This document shows positions 46,673 to 56,142 of a DNA stretch of 64,000 bases, one piece after another. The stretch comes from Microplitis mediator. Taxonomy: Eukaryota > Arthropoda > Insecta > Hymenoptera > Braconidae. The translations under genes and the position numbers were made by a program. The stretch lies in NCBI RefSeq assembly GCF_029852145.1, contig NC_079974.1, positions 8,416,348 through 8,480,347 on the forward strand. The letters are read 5' to 3'. Under the pieces are notes generated by a model. That model saw only the letters and a list, made by a program, of their open reading frames with translations, ran no database searches and was not told the DNA's origin. Position 1 is the stretch's first letter. The number at the start of each line of letters is the position of its first letter.

Positions 46673-48577
46673 CTTACACGGTCGATTGTGGACACCGGAG
46701 GAACAATCACCGGGGGCACCACGCCAGTCTGCACTCCAGCGACTAGGCCCAGTGGTGTCGGGGGACCTCCAAAATTAACAATAATAAAATTAACAATTTT
46801 GCGCCTGAAAAAGTGCGGTGCACTAATCGATGATTCTAATCAAAATGATCTTGATGGTGATCTTATACATATTGGCCAAATATTTTATTCCTTACCAGTT
46901 GATATAAATGGCGGTTTAATTTTAATTTACGGTAAAAAATATAATTTACTTAGTCATGCTATCGTTATTGTTGCAGCATTAAATGTGAAACATTTTTTCA
47001 ATTCATCAATTGAATCATTTATTAAAAAGATAGAATATTCTCAAGGTTGCTGTAGCGACCCAATAGCGGTATTGAATTTATATAACAATTGGATTAATCA
47101 CAGGAAGTTCACAAAATTTATAGACAACGACGAAAATACAAAAAATTGGGCCAAATTAAATGGTACTAATATTAACGTTATTTATGAGTTAACAGATGTA
47201 ATTAATCTTATTATCGAAAGACTTGAAAAACATGAAATTTATGCTGATATTAATAATATATCAATCGATTTAACGGAACGACAACAATTATGCTTACACA
47301 TAATTATCGCTGGTGGATTGTATCCACATTATTATAAAGTTATACCTGACTCATGTAACATCTACATGAAATTTGATAATCAAAACTTAAAGATAAAGGA
47401 CACCGTTTTTTTCAAATTATATATTATAACATCCGTATATATATATATTATAACATCCGTTTCCAGCCGTCCCGTGGAAGCCGTGGAAGTCGTGCAAGAC
47501 GTGGCAATACCGTCAACGAGCCAAGCCAACTGTTCTGTAAAACCCACCAGTGTTAACCAACCCACTCATCAAGGTGCTACAAAATCACGATCATCGGCAG
47601 CGATGGGTGTGGTTAAACGACCAGCTACTGAGTCATCTGGACCTACAAGGAATGTAGCGACTCAGACACCAGCAGTTCCTAGTGCAGACGAGGCACGTCG
47701 TCTGAAAAATATCAAGCGCCGAGAGCAACGCAAGGCCAAGCTGGAAAAGATTTTGGAGCTGCCAGATGATAAAAGTATGAGAGAAGGACTGGTAAAGCTT
47801 TCACTCCATTATGAGCGAACTTGGCAGGTGGCCCAGTGGAGAAGAGAGAAGGTGGATATTCCGAGTGTGTTAATGTCGTCACGTCCATCTAGGGCAGAGG
47901 AGGGTATTCAGAGTACCCTCTCTCGAGCAGCTGAATCAACGATTTCACGATCCCCGGAAAATCCAGCCCCTAGAGTAGTCGACCAGTCATCCGTCGCGGG
48001 TCCACCTGTCAAGCCTATAATTACACCATGGCAGGATGAGGCAAGGGCTTTACCTCTGACAACATCAACAACAGCGTCGGCAGAGACAAAGTCTAAACCA
48101 GCATCGACTTCAATTCCTAAAGCGGCTAAACCACCCACACCCGCAATTCCATCAACATCAAGCGCAATTCCATCAACATCAAAGGCAATTCCATCAACAT
48201 CAAGGGCAACAACATCGGCCAAACCAGCGAGACCAGCAGTAGTCGAGGGCCTAGCCGGTCGGCGAGTCTTAACCAGACCCGTCGACCAGGCTGGTGGTTC
48301 CGCGGCTCAAGCGACTGAACCAATGGAAAAAAAGAAGCCGAAGAAAAAGAAGAGAGGACCAAATGGGTCCCATATGGCTCGTATGGACTGGGTCGAGCCA
48401 GAGAACTGGGAACGTGCCCGGTACGGTAGAGGGTACATGTCTGCGTACTCCGGATGTGAGGAGGAGATACCCGCATTCGACGACAGAGGCGTGGGATACG
48501 AAGAGTTCCTGGAGTTGCAGATTAACTCAGACGACGATCTGGTCTTCAATGACCCTGATAAAGATATGGATCTGTAA
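46673..48577 (+). CDS. Third ORF: captured spn-E/TDRD9-like helicase segment fused to a disordered basic/acidic protein
   Basis: The frame is open from the codon after TAA 46670 to TAA 48575, without an early ATG, so it probably needs splicing or another recoding step. Part 1 (46796-47416) resembles the HA2/OB region that follows the helicase core of TDRD9/spindle-E. Part 2 (from a splice-acceptor-like TTTCCAG, 47460-47466) is not recognised. It starts SSRPVEAVEVV, has R/K-rich helix LKNIKRREQRKAKLEKIL, three AIPSTS repeats (48146-48210), a nuclear-localisation-like KKKPKKKKR and an acidic tail rich in D/E. The position after pol is where Gypsy elements carry env, but no signal peptide or membrane span is seen. 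Confidence 0.75.
   Translation, partial: LTRSIVDTGGTITGGTTPVCTPATRPSGVGGPPKLTIIKLTILRLKKCGALIDDSNQNDLDGDLIHIGQIFYSLPVDINGGLILIYGKKYNLLSHAIVIVAALNVKHFFNSSIESFIKKIEYSQGCCSDPIAVLNLYNNWINHRKFTKFIDNDENTKNWAKLNGTNINVIYELTDVINLIIERLEKHEIYADINNISIDLTERQQLCLHIIIAGGLYPHYYKVIPDSCNIYMKFDNQNLKIKDTVFFKLYIITSVYIYIITSVSSRPVEAVEVVQDVAIPSTSQANCSVKPTSVNQPTHQGATKSRSSAAMGVVKRPATESSGPTRNVATQTPAVPSADEARRLKNIKRREQRKAKLEKILELPDDKSMREGLVKLSLHYERTWQVAQWRREKVDIPSVLMSSRPSRAEEGIQSTLSRAAESTISRSPENPAPRVVDQSSVAGPPVKPIITPWQDEARALPLTTSTTASAETKSKPASTSIPKAAKPPTPAIPSTSSAIPSTSKAIPSTSRATTSAKPARPAVVEGLAGRRVLTRPVDQAGGSAAQATEPMEKKKPKKKKRGPNGSHMARMDWVEPENWERARYGRGYMSAYSGCEEEIPAFDDRGVGYEEFLELQINSDDDLVFNDPDKDMDL
46796..47416 (+). pseudogene. 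Captured host gene fragment: DExH helicase spn-E/TDRD9 type (HA2 to OB region)
   Basis: About 205 residues, uninterrupted, starting RLKKCGALIDD. The order of conserved points matches the helicase-associated region of the TDRD9/spindle-E family: GDLIHIGQIFYSLPVDI, LILIYGKKYNLLSHAIVIVAAL, then CCSDPIAVLNLYNNW, NWAKLNGTNINVIYEL, IIERLEKHEIYAD and LCLHIIIAGGLYPHYYK. The general DExH family shares the first two, but the SD-IA...W and NW-LN...I blocks point to TDRD9/spn-E. That protein is an RNA helicase of the germline piRNA pathway. The catalytic core and Tudor domain are absent. AT content is higher than in ORF part 2 and no intron interrupts it. Confidence 0.7.
47422..47466 (+). promoter_or_regulatory. 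Duplicated 15-mer and splice-acceptor-like site
   Basis: TATTATAACATCCGT occurs at 47422 and again at 47446, 24 bp apart, at the seam between the helicase-like and the element-specific parts. The second copy runs into TTTCCAG (47460-47466), a good 3' splice site. A spliced RNA would place the second part of the ORF under an upstream start and skip the helicase part. Confidence 0.45.
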
Positions 48578-48713
48578 AAGTTCCTTAATAAAAGTTCATT
48601 TTTTATTTGGTAAAATCACGTTAACCTCATTCGTTCCAGTTGTTGTTCCTGTATCCTCGGACGATGAGCATCTGCAATTTTCACCCACCGGGCGACAGTC
48701 TGGCAAGGGGAAG
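48578..48713 (+). promoter_or_regulatory. 3' untranslated end with polypurine tract
   Basis: Directly before the LTR start TGTAAC lies GGCAAGGGGAAG (48702-48713), a purine run in the position needed to prime plus-strand DNA. The rest of the segment is an untranslated tail. Confidence 0.8.
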
Positions 48714-50657
48714 TGTAACGGGGTAAATTTGATTTACCGCGTAAAATTTAATTTAAATAAAATCTATTGTTCGCACTGTCGGTATAGTTGAGTACCACCC
48801 AGGGTTATCCGGGTGGGTTGCGACTAGTCGACCGGGGAGTGGAAATTGGAGGCTCGTCAGTCAGTCCCCAATTAGAATTAAGTAGGAGTGTCGGAAGTCC
48901 GAAGACTCCCGAAGCGATGCGGGGGGTAAGATGTTATAATCGGGAAGACGGAAGCGAGACGACACTTGTTACCGGAACGACCGGACTGTCCAGACGCAGA
49001 GTTAGAGTTTTCGACGATCAACGGACGCCATTTATCAGACGCAATTCAATTATAAAAGGTAATTAATTATTTTGGGAATTGGTTACATTGTGTGGAACCA
49101 AGCGATAATTTTTCAAGTGTATTAACAATTACCAGGCAGGTAGCCGGTAGTTAATTTGGGAGATTACTTATTGCGTTTGAATAACAGGTGAAGGAGATTA
49201 CGAGAGCGGAGAGTTAGAAGGAGAGAGTACGAGAGAAAGAACGAGACGGAAAATTACTGAGAGAGGACGAGACAAAGGACAGAACCAATTAAATTATTTA
49301 CCAGGACGAACACTGAGACGAGGACAGGTTGAAGAAAATTAATTAATTGAAAAGGTATTTATATAAATTTATTCCAGGCAGGAAGCCGGAAAATTTATTA
49401 AATATTTAGTCGTACGTCGGTTGTCGTCGCGCTTAATTAATTGTCCAAAAAAAAAAAAAATAAATTTAATCGTAAATTAATTTAACAAATCAAACTCCGA
49501 ATAAAATAAGATAGAATAATTAATTAATCAACTCCAGGCAGGTTGCCAGAGCGATCGCGTCATAAAATATTTCCAGGCAGGTTGCCGGAATATTCTAGAA
49601 GCTTCCAGGTGGATCGTGTAACTCACGCACCGGAAGTTATCGGGTCTAGTCAATAGTCTAGTCGAGAAATTCATTAATTAATTATTAAATTAAATTGTAC
49701 AAAATAAAACAAAATAAAAAAAATTAAATTATATAAAATAAAAGAGTGTCTTGGGAAAATTGAGAAAATTCCGTAGTCAAGGTCACCGGAAGTGACAAGT
49801 CAAATTATTAATTAAGGAAATTAATTTACATAAAATCATTAGTTAAATAAAGAAATAAATTAAGTGAGGAAAATAAATGGATAAACGGAAAAGGAAATTT
49901 AAGAATTGAATCGTTAATAAAATAATCGAGAACTTGAAGGAACGAAACGTTAATAAAAATTTGGGAAAAGTTATCGAAGAGTAAAATTAAAACACGTAAG
50001 GGAATTAATAAAATAATTAAAAATAAACAATTAATTAATTAAATCAATCTTTTTAATTCAAATATTTAATTAATTAATTTAATTATTGAAAAGGAAAAGT
50101 TGTGGTGGGAGAACTAGTCCATGGCGAGACGCCACTCGGTTCTAAATTATAAAATTCAGAGTGAGTGTGTAATAGTCCAGGGGACTGAATAAATGAGTGT
50201 GTGAAATAAAGAAAACAAATAATTGCGGGTTAATTATTATTTTTATTTTAAAAGAGTGTGTGATATGCCAAAGGTAACGGCTATATTTTAATTTTGCGGG
50301 TAATAAATAAAATAAAAGGATATATAAAAAGGTTATAATAAAAGGTTTATGTAAGGTATATCGTTATAAGGTTTATAAGGTTTATATAAGGTATCTAGTG
50401 ATAAGGTTTAAAAAGGTTTATAAGGTACAAGGTTATAAGATAATAAGTTAAAAAGGTTTAATCAAATAAAAGGTATAAAGGTGGAAAGTTGAAATCATAT
50501 TAATTTATTTATAAATTATCCTTCCTCATCCTTCTCTTACAATTAAACAAAATTTACACCGACCCTGACGATCCAAGATCCGGCTCTGGGAGGCCGTTAT
50601 TACTTCCAGTGGCGCCCTTAGTAAGGACGACCAGAGTAGCAGCTTAGCCCTGCTATA
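48714..50657 (+). repeat. 3' LTR (1,944 bp)
   Basis: Starts TGTAACGGGG and ends CTGCTATA. It matches the 5' LTR along its length. Differences are scattered substitutions, about 40 bp of extra A-rich sequence at 49696-49735, and a shorter AAGGTTTATA tandem stretch near 50340. Confidence 0.95.
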
Positions 50658-50661
50658 ATTT

Positions 50662-51190
50662 TTTACACCCCTTTGACTTGAAGAAGTTTCTAAAAACCAA
50701 AAAGACGTATACGATTTTTTAAATAACAAATCAGTGTGTAGATTTATTTTATAGTTGAAAAAATGAAATTTGAAAGCCATCAAATATTTAACTTGAGATA
50801 TACGTCTTTTTTGCTTTCAAAAAATATTTTTTTTTAATTTTTAGCTTTAAAATAAGTCCCCAAATGATTGGTAATAAAAAAAATTACAGTCCATTTGGAA
50901 CTAGTAATGCGACATATTTATATACATTCAATTAAAGCAGTAATTGAATAATAATTAATTAAATGAAAATAAATTTGTTAAATTAAATAATAATGATAAC
51001 GAAGTAGCTGTTTTATTTTTAATCACGCAGATGAATTTCGGGAAGTCGACTATGTCAGATGTTCTGACATCATAGTTGGACACTAAATGCTTGTAAGCTC
51101 TCGGGACTGAGAAAAAGGTATTTTCAAATTAATGAAATAAAAAAAGAGTTTATTTTTTTAAGCGACTTACCCCGGTGATTTTTTAGTGTA
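50662..51190. other. AT-rich right flank, no gene
   Basis: Low-complexity sequence. 50665-50700 weakly resembles 36382-36430 on the other side of the retrotransposon. Confidence 0.4.
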
Positions 51191-51194
51191 TAAA

Positions 51195-51475
51195 TTTAGA
51201 CCCTATTAGACTAATTTTGGGTGTGATTTTTGTAATATTTCTGAATAAACTCGTTAAATTTTTTCGACAGTTTGCAGAAATGATGAGAAGACTGAACTTC
51301 TTCGTGATTTTTATCGGTGGGGCCATCAACCGATGGCGAGCGGTGCCAGCCGTATTTCTGGTACGGTTCAGCTCCGACCTGAGGACCCAGAGGTGGCTTA
51401 GGGATCAAACTCAGCCCCTGCCGCGCATCATCCATGAGTTTACGACCATAAAATGCGTCACAAGTGAGTAATAAT
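51195..51475 (-). CDS. Possible host exon, not recognised (strand uncertain)
   Basis: A GC-balanced island. On the minus strand it reads from a TAA-bounded start through DAFYGRKLMDDARQG, LIPKPPLGPQVGAEPYQKYGWHR and on to a lysine-rich end with a stop at 51211; the P/G/W/Y-rich middle looks like real protein. On the plus strand an equally long frame ends at a strong donor CAAGTGAGTA (51460-51472), so a plus-strand exon is the alternative. I do not recognise either product. Confidence 0.3.
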
Positions 51476-51600
51476 TACAAATTACAGATACATAATTATT
51501 TTACGAAGAATCTTTCGACAATTACGTCGAAGATTTTTTTTCAAATGAATTATACGTTACAATATAACTATTTGCGGTTTAATTTGTTCCTTCTGATGTA

Positions 51601-51747
51601 CACTGAGAAAAAAATTTTCTCCTGACAACTAAATATTACTTATGACAAGAAAATGATTTGATTGCCCATTGCCAATCATATATTTGGTTGTTTTAACTAA
51701 ATATTTTATAATACACCAACAAAACTAGTTATTAGAAACTATCAAAT
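51601..51747 (+). repeat. Repeat end CACTGAGAAAAAAA, inverse of 35857-36002
   Basis: See the inverse copy. Here the repeat is cut abruptly at 51747 by the truncated LTR that follows. Confidence 0.65.
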
Positions 51748-52233
51748 ATTGCGCGAAGCTTCCGTACAGTTAGTTACGGTACCAGTATTCGTAATTACAT
51801 TTAGTTAATTACGGTACAAGTATATATTAGTAACAGTTAGTTAGCTAATATATGAACGGACAGTGTGTGAGTGAAGTGGCGTTATTATAAGTTTTTCCAT
51901 CACTAAAATCTTATTCTAACAAACGATACCAGTACTGAGTGAATTCGTCTGCATTATCCTGCCCACCTTATTCGATAAGTGTATTATAAGCCGCATACTG
52001 CTCCAACAACCGATCCAAGAGGGGTTTCCTGGAGGATCAAGCCACGTCCAAGGACATCAGGGACATCATTCACCGAACTCTTAGGTTAAGTACTAGTTTT
52101 AGTTAAAATTGTGAGGCCAGTTCGGGTATAAATTAACAGACGAGTCTTTTGGATTGAGCTAGTGGGGCAAATTGACTCACGAAACCTGTACCCTAACACC
52201 ATAAGTACAGAGTTAACGATCCCCAACGTTACA
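51748..52233 (+). repeat. 5' LTR, truncated (last 486 bp)
   Basis: Starts ATTGCGCGAAGCT, equal to position 63155 of the 3' LTR, and ends AACGTTACA. The promoter with TATA box is missing, so this copy lacks its own start of transcription. Confidence 0.9.
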
Positions 52234-52234
52234 A

Positions 52235-52248
52235 TGGTGCCCGACGGG
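52235..52248 (+). promoter_or_regulatory. Primer binding site (TGGTGCCCGACGGG)
   Basis: One base after the LTR end ACA comes TGG plus a GC-rich 11-mer, complementary to a tRNA 3' end. The tRNA was not identified. Confidence 0.65.
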
Positions 52249-55200
52249 TTTTCATTAGTTTAATTAATTAATTAAGGCGAAAAATTTCATCTTTTTGATT
52301 ACATAAACTTGTTTTAGTCCCTTTGTGACCAAAAATACCAGACATAAAACAGTAAATTTCGATTAAGAGTCTGCAAAATAAAAACTTGAAACACCGGATA
52401 AAATTATCGCATATCAAGCGGGTTCAATTATAATAAAATTGTTCCAGAAAAATCTTAAAGCCTTGACTTTTTACCGCGTTTTATCAGGAATAAAACGCGC
52501 AATTCCGGTTTTATATTTTCGCTTCAAAAATATAGCAATATATTAATTTTTTAGTTTCTGAAAAAATTTTCATTTTTTGTTTTATTTTGAATTTCCAAAA
52601 TCGGAAATAATCAAAGAACAATTACCCGGGATTAATTTTTCTAAGAGTTTCTTTTTGCCCGAGACACAAAAAAAGTAAAATTGAAATATTTTTTTAGTTA
52701 TAAAAGTTTCATTATTGAAAATAATGAAAGGAAAACGACCCGGGATTGTGTTTTCTAATAATTTATTTCTGCCCGGAAAACGTTAAGTAAAAGTAAACGG
52801 AAAATTCCATAGGAATTAATAAACGCATTTCTTTGGTAAAAGAAAAAATTACCAGTAAAATAATAGTTTATAAGATAAAATATTGTTAAGTGTTAATTAA
52901 GATTTAAGTGATTAATTTTGTAAAACTAGTTGTAAGTTATTTTATAAAACCAATAATTATAATATTGGAAAGTATTTATCAAAAGATAAATAAATTTACC
53001 AGATTAGAAAAAAAAAGAAAAAAATTTAAGAATTTGAGTAAACTCTAAAAGTAAACCAGAAAAAACCAGAATATTTCGGAATAAAATATTGTTACAATAG
53101 AATTTCAGTAGAGATTAAAATCTAAAGGGAGAACAGAGAAAAAAACTCTGTTAAGTAAATAAAATTTCTTTGGTAACGAAATTATAGAAACATAAAGACT
53201 TAGAGTTTGTATAAGAATCAAAATAAAATATAGTCAAACAAACAAAAACTCTTATAATATAAAACTAGAAAAAATAAGACTTAAATTTTGCTAAGTAACA
53301 GACAAAAATCAAGAAAAACAAAGACTTAAATTTTACTTTATAAAATAAAAATAATAATCTGCTTAGCAACAGAAAAATAAACACGACAAAAATACCCGAA
53401 CAGCCAGGGATGACTCATTGTCACGCCTAAGTATTATTATTTTATAAGAATAACAGATCAAAACAGATCAGGCAATAATCCGCAAAAGCGGCAAAATTTT
53501 AAATTTGAATTTATTTGTTACAGAAGTCTATCTAGGAATTCATCAACCTTACGGTCGGTAACAAAGAAATTCAAAGATCATAAACAATTTTGATCGCCAT
53601 CTACCCAAAATAAAAAGTAACAAGTCCTTTTCTAGACAAAGACGCAACTGAAAAGTTGTTGACAAGTTAATTCATTACGCCTCACGTATTTAACAGCCAA
53701 AGTAAATATCAATTCAAGTAAAGTTTATTACGTAAAAACAGTTTTGTTTTATAATAAAATAAAATACGTCATGATATTTAAATATCGCGGCATCTTCGCA
53801 TTAGGTCGGATAAGGGCAACAGATGGCAGCACACGCTGCTCAGCACGTCTCCGATATCATTATTATTATCATACTGTTATTATTATTATTTATGTATTAT
53901 TCTATTTTATCTACTGTGATTCTATTGTTTGTTTAAATTCCTAGGCAAAAATTGCGGCTAGATCAGTAAAATTTACTGAATTTTATGAGTTGCTAATTGG
54001 ATTTTATAGCCACCGGGATAAATAATTTCGTATTTATTTATTGGAATTATTTGATTACTATTATTATTATTTTGGTTGGTTGACGCATGCGCGGCAACGC
54101 AACAGTTGGCCTCAGTAAAATTATTCATTTTAAATAAATTTATGGGTCTTATGAATAAAACAATGGGTGATTTATTTATAAAATTATATTATTAATTGGC
54201 TCTGAATTATGGGAATGGTCATTTAATGTCGGGAATGGAAAATTACACGAAAAACAAGTCATGCATCATGTTGGTGTCGATGAGTAAATTAACATGCGAC
54301 AGGTATATTGCTCCATTGGTTGAAATGAGAAAACATTATAAGATGGCGCCAGCCGAGGTGCTGGCATGGGACTCACGTGCTGCCATGGTCAGATGTGGAT
54401 AATCTCTTGTGAGAGTAAGGTGTGCTGTTATTGCTGTTGCTGCCAAATATTTCTAAATTGAGACCCCATTTGATCAAATTTGCATAATTGAAGAGTTTAT
54501 TGGCATTTTGCATAATTATATTGATTTGAATTGTGGCCATTAATTACTATTGCACTTAAATTTGAGACCAATGGAGCCGGTACGAGTTTTAAATATTGGC
54601 GATGACTGTAAGTACCTTTGTGTCTAATACATTGGCGTGTAATTTGTCCCGCGTTGGTGGCCATTCGGGTATATCTCACGTGTAAGTGAGAGAGAGCGTC
54701 TGATATATAGATATATTTGCGTACTTATTTGTCCCGGCGATAACTTTTTACCCAAACTTAGAAGTTGGGAATCTATTATCTTATATTGTAAATAATTATT
54801 GGTGACCGTTATATGATTTGACGGTAAATAATTATTAACAATTTACGTTTATTATATATTATTAAATAATTATTGGTGACCGTTCATGTGCTGTTGACGA
54901 TAAATAATTATTAATATTTACAATTATTATTTTACATTTTTAATAATTATTAGTGACCGGCTGTATATTTTGTCGGTAAATAATTATTACCATTTGCGTT
55001 TATTATATTTTATTAACTAATTATTGGTGACCGTGTGTGTGTTGTGGGCGGTAAATAATTATTAATATCTACAATTATTATTTTACATTTTTAAATAATT
55101 ATTTTGAAGAGTATTGGGAACATTTATTTATTGCGGTAGATATTTATAATTAATTAGTTATTATCTGGAAAAACACTTTGATTTAATGCGATAATTATTA

Positions 55201-56142
55201 TTTATATTATTTATTATTTGGCGGTAAATATCTACCCATATGTAACTTATTATTTGCTCAGTATTTAGCATTTTGAACAGTATTTTACAATTATTTAAAT
55301 ATCACCAGTGGTTTTGATATTAAATTTGCGTTCAACACTTAAATATTATTTGCGATTATTTATTTTCGTTATGTGTTGATGATTTATTGGTATCTGATTA
55401 TTATTTAAAACACTGGTGATTATTTGGTGTAACTATTTACAATTATTATCAGCTAGTATTATTGGTAGTAAATAGTTACAAGTAATCAAAGTATCATTGA
55501 ATTTCTGCGTATTCCACAATTAATATTGTGATAAATTTATATTGTGCGCATAGTAATTATTATCATTAACTATTTATATTTATTCGCTATCACGTGCGAG
55601 TGATAGCAAGACGAATATTTTTTTTATATATAATTATTGTTTGCGTTAATTGACTATTAGTCAAGAATTTATTGTGAAGTAAATTTTTATTATTTATATT
55701 ATTGTTAATCCCCGCTAAAACATTTTTTTGATGATTTAAAATATATCGGGTTGTTAAATGGCTACCAACCCGGGATTTATTTAAATTTTATTATTTATTT
55801 ATTGCATACTATCTCTTTCTTGCTTCCTTTTCCAACACCTGAAACTGCTCTCTGATTAGTTTTTATTATTTCATTTTTCATTTTCATTTTCCTTATTTAT
55901 TGTTTATTTTGTTATTTTGTTTGTGGGGTACACGAACTGGCGCCCGATTCGGTTATCTAACCCAGCCTGGGAAGAGCTGTCTATCTATTGGGGATCGTGG
56001 GCAACTCCAAGGGATTTTTGGTTTTGCTTATTATTTTTATATTCAGTTTTACCATCGGTGGGCCATAACGGCTATTCTGCACACACCACACTCCGCCGTG
56101 GATTGTGACGAAAAGTAGAGAACGTTATTAAGTAAATAAAAT
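52249..56142 (+). other. Long AT-rich leader, no gene
   Basis: Nearly 4 kb without a supported gene. It includes the tandem repeat at 54.78-55.11 kb and, at 55936, a second primer-site-like TGGCGCCCGATTCGG after GTACACGAAC. A nested LTR may therefore end near 55930, although no partner LTR was found. Confidence 0.5.
54775..55115 (+). repeat. Tandem repeat around TAATTATTGGTGACCG (four units)
   Basis: TAATTATTRGTGACCG recurs at about 54794, 54866, 54944 and 55019. Each is followed by a G/T-rich stretch, a GGTAAATAATTATTA block and a TTTACATTTTT-like or TTATATTTTATT-like tail. The period is 72-78 bp, with alternate units more alike. Confidence 0.7.

Larger units (their letters stand above)
36687..50657 (+). 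mobile_element. Ty3/Gypsy-type LTR retrotransposon, complete structure, dead pol
   Basis: A 13.97 kb element. It has two LTRs of about 1.95 kb with roughly 98% identity by eye, flanked by a 4-bp duplication ATTT (36683-36686, 50658-50661). Inside, in order: primer site, gag, -1 frameshift signal, protease-RT-RNase H-integrase, a third ORF and a polypurine tract. The order RT-RNase H-integrase is that of Ty3/Gypsy. The copy cannot move alone: a 1,022-bp MITE splits RT, and pol carries a frameshift and at least five stops. Gag and the third ORF remain open. Confidence 0.95.

Noticed and set aside
47380..48549. Several frames opposite or overlapping the third ORF
   Set aside because: They arise from the repetitive AIPSTS-coding DNA; hydrophobic repeats on the other strand are artefacts.
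35857..51747. One giant transposon with CACTG terminal repeats enclosing the LTR element
   Set aside because: The CACTG ends face inward on the block, the opposite of what one element's termini would show.
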